This document shows, one piece after another, positions 17,747-26,600 of a stretch of 64,000 nucleotides of DNA (positions are counted from its first letter, which is position 1; each line of letters opens with the position of its first letter). The stretch is taken from contig NZ_JAMCOS010000001.1 in the NCBI RefSeq assembly GCF_028069655.1, positions 3,626,001 through 3,690,000 of the forward strand, written 5' to 3'. The translations under genes and the position numbers were made by a program. The notes below the pieces were generated by a model. The model was not told the DNA's origin and searched no databases. It saw nothing but the letters and a program-made list of their open reading frames with translations. The DNA comes from Acidovorax sp. NCPPB 4044. Its GTDB lineage: Bacteria > Pseudomonadota > Gammaproteobacteria > Burkholderiales > Burkholderiaceae_C.

Positions 17747-17966
17747 TGGCTTCGGGCGCAGGGCGTGGCCTCGCCCAAGGCCGCTGCCCGCAGCGACGCC
17801 CTGCTGGCACACCGGGCGCGGCCCCGCGCCATCGGCGCGCCGTGCGTGCGCCTTTGCAGGCCAGGGAGGGCAAGCGACGGGGCGGCTGAAACTGCGCAAT
17901 AACCGCAGCCTCTCGCCGCGGCGGAGTTATTTGCCCCATAGGGATATTGCCTCACCCATGAACGCA

Positions 17967-17994
17967 TATTCACCCATTTGAAAATGGGTGAATA
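17967..17994. repeat. Perfect 13-bp inverted repeat with 2-base loop
   Basis: TATTCACCCATTT (17967-17979), GA, AAATGGGTGAATA (17982-17994). It lies between the convergent ends of the GGDEF-EAL gene and the cytochrome gene, nearer the latter. It has no T-run, so it is either a bidirectional hairpin or a protein-binding palindrome. A further half-match, CACCCATGAA, occurs just upstream at 17953. Confidence 0.6.
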
Positions 17995-18024
17995 CCCTGG
18001 AATATGTCCAGGAAGCGGCGGGAT

Positions 18025-18684
18025 TCAGCGGAAACGCGATTGGGGAACCACCTGCAATTCACCGTCGAGCGAACCCAGATAGCCCGACAGGGCCTTGAGT
18101 TCGGCGTTGGAGAACTGCTTGGCGATGCCCGCCATGATGGCGTTGGAACGGCCGAGGGTCGGGTTCTTCTCGGCCTTGTAGGCCTTGAGCGCGACGAAGA
18201 GGTAATCGGGGTGCTGGCCCGCGATCTTGGGGTACGACGGATCGATGGGCTTGGAGAAGTTTTCTCCGTGGCAGGACACGCAGGCGCCCTTCTGGAGCAG
18301 TTGCGCCACCTGGGCGCTCGGCTCGCGGGCCGGCTTCGCGGGCACGCCGCCGGGGCGCACCTGCGCGGCGTAGTAGGCCGCCACGTCGGCGATGTCCTGG
18401 TCGGAGAGCGAATCGGCGATGCCGCGCATGGTGGGATGCCGGCGGTCGCCCTTGCGGTAGGACTCCAGCGCAGCGGCCAGATAGCGGCCGTTCTGCCCGG
18501 AAATCATGGGCACCTTGTGCACTTCGGGAAAGCTGGCCTGGTAGCCGGGAATGCCATGGCAGCCGATGCACATCGCGATCTTGCCCTCTCCGGCCTTGGC
18601 GTCTCCCTGGGTGCCCTGGGCGTGTGCCGCGGCGGTCACGCAAGCGACAGCGACGGCGAATATCGTGGACAACTTCTTGTTCAT
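18025..18684 (-). CDS. Diheme cytochrome c (c4 type)
   Basis: 219 aa from the ATG at 18684 (MNKKLST). A signal peptide ends at AHA-Q (about residue 22). Two haem-binding motifs, CIGCH at 39-43 and CVSCH at 135-139, sit in two similar halves, each followed by a methionine ligand candidate (HPTMRGIA, AIMAGIA). This is the c4-type plan of a periplasmic electron carrier to terminal oxidases. An upstream ATG would add six residues before the signal peptide and is unlikely. It is divergent from the MoxR gene. Confidence 0.88.
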   Translation of the reverse strand: MNKKLSTIFAVAVACVTAAAHAQGTQGDAKAGEGKIAMCIGCHGIPGYQASFPEVHKVPMISGQNGRYLAAALESYRKGDRRHPTMRGIADSLSDQDIADVAAYYAAQVRPGGVPAKPAREPSAQVAQLLQKGACVSCHGENFSKPIDPSYPKIAGQHPDYLFVALKAYKAEKNPTLGRSNAIMAGIAKQFSNAELKALSGYLGSLDGELQVVPQSRFR

Positions 18685-18796
18685 TTTGCGCGCACAATCC
18701 AATGGAGTTTGTCGGTGCTCGGGGGGCCAAAATGATTATAGCCAGCGCCCGTTCCGGCCATTTATCAACGATTACCCTCACCGCTTCACCAACGCC

Positions 18797-19651
18797 ATGA
18801 AATTCCAAGGCTCCGAGAGTTATGTCGCCACGCCGGATCTGAAGCTCGCCGTGAATGCGGCCATCACGCTGCAACGGCCCCTGCTGGTCAAGGGAGAGCC
18901 CGGCACCGGCAAGACGCTGCTGGCCGAAGAGGTGGCGCGCACGCTGGGCCTGCCGCTGCTGCAGTGGCACATCAAGTCCACCACGAAGGCGCAGCAGGGC
19001 CTCTACGAGTACGACGCCGTGAGCCGCCTGCGCGACAGCCAGCTGGGCGACGCCGAGAGCAGCGAGCGCGTGAAGGACATCCGCAACTACATCGTGCAGG
19101 GCGTGCTCTGGCAGGCGTTCACGGCCGATGCGCCCGTGGCGCTGCTGATCGACGAGATCGACAAGGCCGACATCGAATTCCCCAACGACCTGCTGCGCGA
19201 ACTCGACCGCATGGAGTTCTACTGCTACGAGACGCGCGAACTCATCCGAGCCAGGCACCGGCCGCTGGTCTTCATCACCTCCAACAACGAGAAGGAACTG
19301 CCCGACGCGTTCCTGCGCCGCTGCTTCTTCCACTACATCCGGTTCCCGGAGGCGGAGACCATGCGCCAGATCGTGGCGGTGCACTTCCCCACGCTCAAGA
19401 GCGAGCTGCTCGCCGCGGCGATGAAGACCTTCTACGACGTGCGCAATCTGCCGGGCCTGAAGAAGAAGCCCTCCACGAGCGAGCTGATCGACTGGCTCAA
19501 GCTGCTGGTGGCCGAGGACATCCCGCTCTCCGCGCTGCAGAGCGGGGACGACAAGGTCGCGATCCCGCCGCTGGTGGGCGCCCTGCTCAAGAACGAGCAG
19601 GACGTGTCCCTGTTCGAGAAGCTGGTGTTCATGAACCAGCGCCACCGGTGA
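18797..19651 (+). CDS. MoxR-type AAA+ ATPase
   Basis: 284 aa. The Walker A motif GEPGTGKT is at residues 33-40 and Walker B LLIDEIDKAD at about 115-124; the sensor 1 region VFITSNNEKELP and arginine finger region FLRRCFFHYI follow. MoxR ATPases work as chaperones with VWA-domain partners, and one lies three genes downstream (20539-21726). The start at 18797 fits the family's MKFQGS opening; the frame extends into the divergent promoter region without support. A small membrane-protein gene follows with its ATG on the stop codon. Confidence 0.9.
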   Translation: MKFQGSESYVATPDLKLAVNAAITLQRPLLVKGEPGTGKTLLAEEVARTLGLPLLQWHIKSTTKAQQGLYEYDAVSRLRDSQLGDAESSERVKDIRNYIVQGVLWQAFTADAPVALLIDEIDKADIEFPNDLLRELDRMEFYCYETRELIRARHRPLVFITSNNEKELPDAFLRRCFFHYIRFPEAETMRQIVAVHFPTLKSELLAAAMKTFYDVRNLPGLKKKPSTSELIDWLKLLVAEDIPLSALQSGDDKVAIPPLVGALLKNEQDVSLFEKLVFMNQRHR

Positions 19652-19890
19652 TGCCCATGGCGGCCACCCCTGCAACAAGACTGCTCGCCGAGGGCCTGGC
19701 CGATGCGGCCGGCTTCGTGCTGGGCGCACTCGCCGGCTTCGGCCTGGCGCGCTGGCTGGGCTTCGACGTGTTCGCGCCCGGCTACGGCGCCGCCAGCCTG
19801 ATCGGCATCGCCCTGACCGGGCTGGGCGGCGGCCTGGGGCTGCAACTGGCACGCCGCGCGCTGCGCCGGCGCCGCGCACCTGCGGAGTGA
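19651..19890 (+). CDS. Small two-helix membrane protein
   Basis: 79 aa. The ATG overlaps the MoxR stop (TGATG), so it is translationally coupled. Two hydrophobic segments (about residues 16-34 and 46-66) are followed by a basic arginine-rich tail. No family is recognised. Placement between the MoxR and VWA genes suggests a membrane partner of that chaperone pair. Confidence 0.65.
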   Translation: MPMAATPATRLLAEGLADAAGFVLGALAGFGLARWLGFDVFAPGYGAASLIGIALTGLGGGLGLQLARRALRRRRAPAE

Positions 19891-19893
19891 TGC

Positions 19894-20493
19894 ATGGCCT
19901 CTTTCGTCGAACCCGTCACCTTGTCGGACCGCGGCGTGCGGCTGGAGCCCCTCGCCCTCTCCCATGAGCCCGGCCTCGCCACCGCCGCCGCCGATGGCGC
20001 GCTGTGGACCCTGCGCATCACCTCCGTGCCGGAGCCCGGCGCCACGCGCGCCTACATCGAGGCCGCCCTCGAAGGCCGCGCCCAGGGCCACCGCTTCGCC
20101 TTCGCGGTGGTCGAGGAGGCCACCGGCGACGTGCTGGGCACCACCAGCTTCCACGACATCCTGCCCGCGGTGAAGCGCGTGGAGATCGGCTACACGTGGT
20201 ATGCGAAGCGCGTGCAGCGCACCCACGTCAACACCACGGCCAAGCTGCTCATGATGGGTCACGCGTTCGACACGCTGGGCTGCCACGTCGTAGGCTGGCG
20301 CACCGACAACTTCAACTTCGCATCGCAGCGCGCCATCGAGCGGCTGGGTGCACGCAAGGACGGCGTGATCCGCGGCCACGCACTGCGCCGCGACGGCACC
20401 ATCCGCGACACGGTGATGTACAGCCTCCGGTCCGGCGAATGGCCCGAGACGAAGGCGCAGTTGCTATACCTTTTAGAGCAACACCATCAATAA
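19894..20493 (+). CDS. GNAT N-acetyltransferase (RimJ/RimL-like)
   Basis: 199 aa. The order VRLEPLALSHEPGLATAA..., the central RFAFAVVEEATGDVLGTTSFHDI strands and VEIGYTWYAKRVQRTHVNTTAKLLMMGHAFDTLGC are typical of the RimJ/RimL-type GNAT fold with an acetyl-CoA loop. It could acetylate a protein N-terminus or a small molecule; the substrate is unknown. The last codons (20461-20482) are built from an AT-rich palindrome related to the intergenic repeats of this window. Confidence 0.85.
   Translation: MASFVEPVTLSDRGVRLEPLALSHEPGLATAAADGALWTLRITSVPEPGATRAYIEAALEGRAQGHRFAFAVVEEATGDVLGTTSFHDILPAVKRVEIGYTWYAKRVQRTHVNTTAKLLMMGHAFDTLGCHVVGWRTDNFNFASQRAIERLGARKDGVIRGHALRRDGTIRDTVMYSLRSGEWPETKAQLLYLLEQHHQ
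20461..20482. repeat. Interspersed AT-rich palindrome, copy 3 (in the acetyltransferase 3' end)
   Basis: TTGCTATACC-TTTT-AGAGCAAC. The arms TTGCT and AGCAA pair. It forms the last codons of the GNAT gene. Confidence 0.45.
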
Positions 20494-20538
20494 ATCCGCC
20501 GACATGGAGCCTTTTTTGCCTGAACCGGAGCGCCCTGC

Positions 20539-21726
20539 ATGCTGATCGATTTCTTCTACGCGCTGCGCGCCGGCCAGCTGCCGGTGTCGGTCAAGGAATA
20601 CCTCGCGCTGCTCGAAGCCCTGCAGGCCGGCGTGGTGGGCCCCAAGTCCGATGACGGCTGGAGCATCGACGACTTCTACCACCTCGCGCGCACCGTGCTC
20701 GTGAAGGACGAGAAACACTTCGACAAGTACGACCGCGCGTTCGCCGCCTATTTCAAGGGCGTGGAACTGGTGGCCGACTTCCGCAAGGAGATTCCCGCCG
20801 ACTGGCTGCGCCAGGTGCTCGAGCGCGAACTGACGCCCGAGCAGAAGGCCGCGATCGAGAAGATGGGCTGGGACGAGCTCATGGAAACGCTCAAGAAGCG
20901 CCTCGAGGAGCAGAAGGAGCGGCACGAGGGCGGCAGCAAGTGGATCGGCACCGGCGGCACCAGCCCCTTCGGCCACGGCGGCACCAACCCGCAGGGCGTG
21001 CGCATCGGCGGGCAGGGCCGCAACAAGAGCGCCGTGAAGGTCTGGGACCAGCGCGCCTTCCGCGACTACGACGACACGCAGGAGCTGGGCACGCGCAACA
21101 TCAAGGTGGCGCTGCGCCGCCTGCGCCGCTTCGCGCGCGAAGGCAACGAACTGGAGCTGGATCTGCCGGACACCATCCGCAGCACGGCGGCCAACGCGGG
21201 CTACCTCGATATCCGCATGGTGCCGGAGCGCCACAACAACGTGAAGGTGCTGCTGCTCATGGACGTGGGCGGCACGATGGACGAGCACGTGCAGCGGGTC
21301 GAGGAGCTGTTCTCGGCCGTCAAGAGCGAGTTCAAGCACCTGGAGTTCTATTACTTCCACAACTGCGTGTACGACTACATGTGGAAGAACAACCGGCGCC
21401 GCTTCGCGGAGAAGTTCCCGACCTGGGACATCATCCGGAAGTACAACCGCGACTACAAGCTGATCTTCGTGGGCGACGCGACCATGAGCCCCTACGAGAT
21501 CGTGCAGCCCGGCGGCAGCGTCGAATACAACAACGAGGAGCCCGGCGCGGAGTGGCTGCAGCGGCTCACGCACGCCTTCCCGAAACATGCCTGGATCAAC
21601 CCCGAACCGCAGGGCGTCTGGCAGTACCGGCAAAGTATCGGCCTCATCCTACAGTTGATGGGGGGGCGGATGTACCCGCTGTCCCTCAAAGGGCTCGAAG
21701 AGACCATGCGGCTGCTGTCAAAATAA
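20539..21726 (+). CDS. VWA domain-containing protein (CoxE-like), partner of the MoxR ATPase
   Basis: 395 aa. The N-terminal half is helical; the C-terminal half is a von Willebrand A-like domain beginning near residue 230 (VKVLLLMDVGGTMDEHV). The MIDAS motif reads DVGGT rather than the usual DxSxS, so metal binding may be altered. A glycine-rich linker occurs near 135-155. It forms a probable functional pair with the MoxR gene at 18797-19651, and such pairs remodel or load cofactors into target complexes. The target is not evident here. Confidence 0.85.
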   Translation: MLIDFFYALRAGQLPVSVKEYLALLEALQAGVVGPKSDDGWSIDDFYHLARTVLVKDEKHFDKYDRAFAAYFKGVELVADFRKEIPADWLRQVLERELTPEQKAAIEKMGWDELMETLKKRLEEQKERHEGGSKWIGTGGTSPFGHGGTNPQGVRIGGQGRNKSAVKVWDQRAFRDYDDTQELGTRNIKVALRRLRRFAREGNELELDLPDTIRSTAANAGYLDIRMVPERHNNVKVLLLMDVGGTMDEHVQRVEELFSAVKSEFKHLEFYYFHNCVYDYMWKNNRRRFAEKFPTWDIIRKYNRDYKLIFVGDATMSPYEIVQPGGSVEYNNEEPGAEWLQRLTHAFPKHAWINPEPQGVWQYRQSIGLILQLMGGRMYPLSLKGLEETMRLLSK

Positions 21727-21731
21727 ACCGC

Positions 21732-23621
21732 ATGCCCAGCCTGACCACAGCGCCGGCCCATTGGCCGGCGTTGCTGCTTCTGAGTCTCGTGGCGCTCCAG
21801 GGCTGCAGCTTGCTCCCCGGCGCCCGCGACAAGGCGGACAGCGACGAGAACACCCCCACCCTCACTTCCGATGCCGGCGACGCCGGCACGGGGGCCGAGG
21901 CCTTCACGCTCGAAGTGCGCGGCCCCGACGCCGTGCGCGACCTGCTCACGCGCCACATGGAGCTGCAGCGCTTCCGCAAGCTGCCGGACCTGCAGGCCAG
22001 CGAACTCTCGCGCCTGCTCGGCGCCGCCGAGGCCAATGCCCGCGAACTGCTCGCCACGATGGGCTATTTCAGCCCCACGCTGACCATCGCGCTCAAGGAG
22101 ACGCCCGGCGCCGCCGCGCCGCGCTCCATCACGGTGGACGTGGAGCCCGGCCCGAGGACCACGGTGGCGAGCGCCGAGGTTTCCTTCACCGGCCCCGAGG
22201 CGGAATCGCCGGAGTTCGCCCGGCGCAAGGAACGCATCCAGCGCTCCTGGTCGCTGCAGCCCGGCCAGCCCTTCACGCAGGACGCCTGGGACGGCGCCAA
22301 GGCCGACGGCCTGCGGCAGCTGCAGGCGCGCCGCTATCCCACCGCGCGCATCGACACCAGCCGCGCAGAGATCGACGCCGACCGCAGCGAGGCCCAGCTG
22401 GGCGTTACATACGCTCCCGGCCCGCCCTACCGTTTCGGCGCGCTGCGCGTGCAGGGCAGCGAGCGGTACGACCCCGACGGCGCACGCCGCATCGCGCGGC
22501 TGCCCACCGGCGCGGAGTATTCCGAGAAAGACCTGCTCGACGCGCAGGCGCGACTGGCCAGCAGCGGCTACTACGACGCGGTGTTCCTCGCGCTCGACCC
22601 CGACGTGGCCGACCCGCAGGCCGCGCCCGTCACCGCGCAGGTGCGCGAGTCGCCGCTGCAGAAGGTGATCTTCGGCGTGGGCATCTCCACCGACAGCGGC
22701 GCGCGCCTGAGCCTGGACCACATCCACAACCGCATGCCCGGCCTGGGCTGGCGCGCGGTGAGCAAGATCTCCATCGACCAGAAGAACCGCCTGCTGTCCA
22801 CCGAATGGACCGACCTGCCGAACGAAAACGGCTGGCGCTGGTTCACCGGCGGGCAACTGCAGCGCGAGGAAACCGGCAGCTACGACACCGACAGCGGCCG
22901 GCTGCGCGGCGGGCGCACCAAGAGCGCGGGGCACATCGACCGCAGCTACTTCCTGCAGTACGACACCGCCAAGAGCCGGGGTCCCGAGGCGCCGCCGTCG
23001 AGCAGCGCCATCAGCGCGAACTACGGCTGGACGGGCCGCTACTTCAACAACGACACCTCGCCCACGCGCGGCTACGGCATCGCCGCCGAACTGGGCGTGG
23101 GCACCACGCTGCGGCCCGAGCGCGACCCGTTCGTGCGTGCGCGGCTGCGCTGGCAGTCGTTCGTGCCCATGGGCCGGGTGGACATGGGCGAGGGCATCGC
23201 GCGCAACAGCCGGCTCTCGCTGCGGGCCGAAGGCGGCGCGGTGATCGCGCGCGAAGGCGCCGACATCCCCGTCACCCAGCTTTTCCTCACGGGCGGCGAC
23301 ACCACCGTGCGCGGCTACGGCTACCGCAAGATCGGCGCCCGCACCGACAACGACACGCTCTACGGCGGCCGCTACCTGGCCGTGGGCAGCGTGGAGTGGC
23401 AGCGCCCGATCACGGTGCGCGGCAACCGCACCGATTTCGAGAGCGCCGTCTTCGTGGATGCCGGCGCCGTGGCCGACCGCGTGGGCGACCTGGACCCGCG
23501 CGTGGGCGTGGGTGCGGGCCTGCGCTGGCGCAGCCCCGTCGGCCCCCTGCAGGCCGACATCGCCTATGGCGTCCAGGCCAAGGCGCTGCGGCTGCACCTG
23601 CGCCTGGGCTTCAGCTTCTGA
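21732..23621 (+). CDS. tamA: Autotransporter assembly factor TamA (BamA/Omp85 family)
   Basis: 629 aa, starting 5 bp after the VWA gene. A hydrophobic leader precedes three POTRA-like units (about residues 50-290) and an Omp85 barrel (about 300-629). The barrel has FLTGGDTTVRGYGYR, the conserved VRGY/F motif of the lid loop, and ends in LHLRLGFSF with a terminal aromatic. The leader reads ALQGC at residues 21-25, resembling a lipobox, which is not usual for a barrel protein. TamB follows 39 bp downstream, so the pair forms the trans-envelope TAM complex. Confidence 0.88.
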   Translation: MPSLTTAPAHWPALLLLSLVALQGCSLLPGARDKADSDENTPTLTSDAGDAGTGAEAFTLEVRGPDAVRDLLTRHMELQRFRKLPDLQASELSRLLGAAEANARELLATMGYFSPTLTIALKETPGAAAPRSITVDVEPGPRTTVASAEVSFTGPEAESPEFARRKERIQRSWSLQPGQPFTQDAWDGAKADGLRQLQARRYPTARIDTSRAEIDADRSEAQLGVTYAPGPPYRFGALRVQGSERYDPDGARRIARLPTGAEYSEKDLLDAQARLASSGYYDAVFLALDPDVADPQAAPVTAQVRESPLQKVIFGVGISTDSGARLSLDHIHNRMPGLGWRAVSKISIDQKNRLLSTEWTDLPNENGWRWFTGGQLQREETGSYDTDSGRLRGGRTKSAGHIDRSYFLQYDTAKSRGPEAPPSSSAISANYGWTGRYFNNDTSPTRGYGIAAELGVGTTLRPERDPFVRARLRWQSFVPMGRVDMGEGIARNSRLSLRAEGGAVIAREGADIPVTQLFLTGGDTTVRGYGYRKIGARTDNDTLYGGRYLAVGSVEWQRPITVRGNRTDFESAVFVDAGAVADRVGDLDPRVGVGAGLRWRSPVGPLQADIAYGVQAKALRLHLRLGFSF

Positions 23622-23660
23622 CAGGCACCCGCCGCTCCCCGACCGTTTTCCCGCGCTCCG

Positions 23661-26600
23661 ATGGCCACGCACCAGACACCCAACCCCTACGCCGCCGCCG
23701 CGGCCCCCCGCCCTCCCGCGCGCCGGCGCCGCGCCTGGCGCATCGTGCTCTGGACGCTCTTCGCCCTCGTCATCCTGGTGCTGGCCCTGCTGGGCGCCGC
23801 CTGGTGGTGGAGCGGCACCGGCAACTCGCTGGCCACCGCGCTGGCGCAGGCCACCCGCTACCTGCCCGCCGGCCAGACGCTGGAAACCCGCGACGTGGAA
23901 GGCTCCGTGCGCGCGGGCGGCCGCATCGGCTGGCTGCGCTGGAGCAGCCCCACGCTGACCGTCGAAGTGCAGGACGCACGCATCGGCTGGAGCCTGCCGC
24001 CACTGCTGCAGCGCGAACTCGCGCTCGGCGAAGTCCATGCCGCGCGCGTCATCGCCACGCCGCGCAAGCCTGCCGAGCCGCAGCCCGACGAACCCCTCCA
24101 GCCGCTGGAGCAACTGGTGCTGCCGCTGCGCATCGACGTGCCGCTGCGCGTGGACGAGATCACCTGGGCCGCCGACAACCCCGTCACGGTGCGCAACCTC
24201 GCGGGGCGCTACCGCTTCGACGGAGAGCGGCACCGCGCCACGCTCGACAGCCTCGAGCTCGCGCAGGGCCGCTACACCGCCAGCGCCACGCTGCAGGCGC
24301 TGGCGCCCATGGCGCTGGAGCTGACCGCCGACGGCACCGTGCGCACGCCCTCGCCGGGCGGCGGCGCCGACCTGGAGGCCACCGCCCATGCCGAAGTGCG
24401 CGGCACGCTGGCCACGGCCGCCGCGCGGCTGGATGTCACGGGCCGCCTGCAGGCCGTGGCGGCATCGGCCGCGGCAGCGGCGCCGCAAGCCGGTGCCTCG
24501 GCGCCGGCACCTGCGGCCTCTGCTGCCGCGCGCCGCAACGACGGCGCACCGCGGGCCGCTGCTTCCAACGCCCCCGCGAGTGCCCCATCGGCAGCCAAGG
24601 CGACACCCGCCGCCGAGCCCATGCAGGCCGATGTCCAGGCCCGCATCGCCCCCTGGGCGCCGCAGCCCCTGCTGCAGGCCCAGGCCGAGGTGCGGTCGCT
24701 GGACGTGGCCGCGCTCTGGCCCCAGGCCCCCAAGACGCGGCTGAGCGGCCGCCTGGCCGCCAACCCGGTGCCCGTCACGGCGCCGGCCGCCGCACTGCAG
24801 CCGTCCCTGCCGGCCTCCACGGCCTCCGCTGCCTCTTCGCCCTCCGCTGCGCCATCAGCTCCGCCCGCGGCGCAGCCCGCCACCGGCTGGGCCCTGTCGG
24901 CGCAGCTCGACAACGCGCTGCCCGGCCCCTGGGACCGCGGGCGCCTGCCCATCGAATCCATCGACGCGCGCGCAGATTTCGACGGTGCCCGCTGGACCGT
25001 GCCCCAGGCCACCGCGCGCGTGGGCGGCGGCACCGTCGTGCTCGAAGGCGCGTTCACGCCCGCCACGAAGGCGCTGCAGGGCGACCTGGAACTGCGCGGC
25101 GTACGCCCCGACGCGGTGATGGGCACGCTGGACGCCACCCCGCTCGCCGGCCGGGCGCGCGCGCGCAGCGACGGCTCGGCAGCCACTGCCGCCGCCACCG
25201 GCGCTGCAGCAACGGAGCCCCCGCCCCTCATCCGCTTCTCGGCCGACATCCGCGCGGCCGGCAGCGCGGGCCGGGCGTCCGCCCCCCGCACACCCAAGGC
25301 CGGTGCGGCCGGCGTGCCGCTGCGCATCGACCGCCTGGCCGCCGAGGGCACGTGGCAGGGCACGGTGCTCACCCTCGCCCAGCTGCAGCTCGACGCGCTG
25401 CAGGCGCAGGCCAGCGCGCGGCAGTTGCGCATCGACACCGCCGCGCAGTCGGCCCAGGGCCAATTGCAGGCCTCGGTGCCCGGCGCCACCGTGCAGGCCG
25501 ATGGCCGCATCGCGCCGCGCGCGGGCGCCGGCTCGCTCGACGTGCGCGTGGCGGATGCGCAGCGCGTGCAGCGCTGGATCGAATCCGTGCCCGGCCTGCG
25601 CACCGCGCTCGGCGGGGCCGCGCTGCAGGGCGAGGCCCGGCTCGGCGCGCGCTGGAACGGCGGCTGGCAATCGCTGCAGGGCCAGTTGCAGGCCGCAGGC
25701 CTGCTGGCACGCCCTGCGGGCGCCGCGGCCACCGCGCCGGGGCCGTTCGACCTGAACGCGCAATTCACCACGCCGCGCTGGGAAGTCGCGCTGCCGCCCC
25801 GGCCCGGTACCGGCGCTGGCCCGGCCACCGTGCGGCTCACGGCCGTGCGCGCGGACATCGCCGGCTCCGTCGCCAACGCCACCCTGTCGCTCGACGGCGA
25901 GGCCCGCATGGACGAGCGCCGGCTGGACCTGCGCCTGCGCGGCTCTGCCGGCGCCCCCGCGGCGGGCCAGTGGCGCGCGCAGATCGACGCGTTGCGGCTG
26001 CAGGCGCGCGACGGCCAGCAGCCCGGCCCATGGACCGTGCAGTTCGCGCAGCCGCTCACCGTGACCGCGCGCACCGCGCCCACCCTGCTGGTCGAAACCA
26101 CGGGCGGGCAGGCGCGCGTTTCCGGCCCCGCCCCGGGCGAGGCCACCCTGCGCTGGGAGCCCGTGCGCTTCGCGCGCACCGAGGCCGGCGGCATGCAGCT
26201 GCGCACGCGCGGCCAGCTGCAGGGCCTGCCCATGGCCTGGGCCGAAGCCTTCGCCCAGGGCAGCGACGCGCTGGACCGCATCGGCCTGCAGGGCAACCTG
26301 GTCTTCGACGGCGACTGGGACGTGGACGCCGGCGACACGCTGCGCGCCTCCGCCGGCCTGCGCCGCACCGCGGGCGACATCCGCCTGCTGACCGGCAGCG
26401 CGCCCGCCGCCACCGTGGTGCGCAGCAGCGGCCCCAGCGCCGGCAGCACCTCCGGCACCAGCATGGGCCGCACGCAGGCCGCCAACGCCACGGCCACCGA
26501 CACACGCGAAGGCCCCGGCACCCCGGCCGGCGTGCGCGCCGCCGAACTGCGCCTGCAGACCGAGGGCGAGACCGTGCGTGCGCGCCTGCAGTGGGACAGC

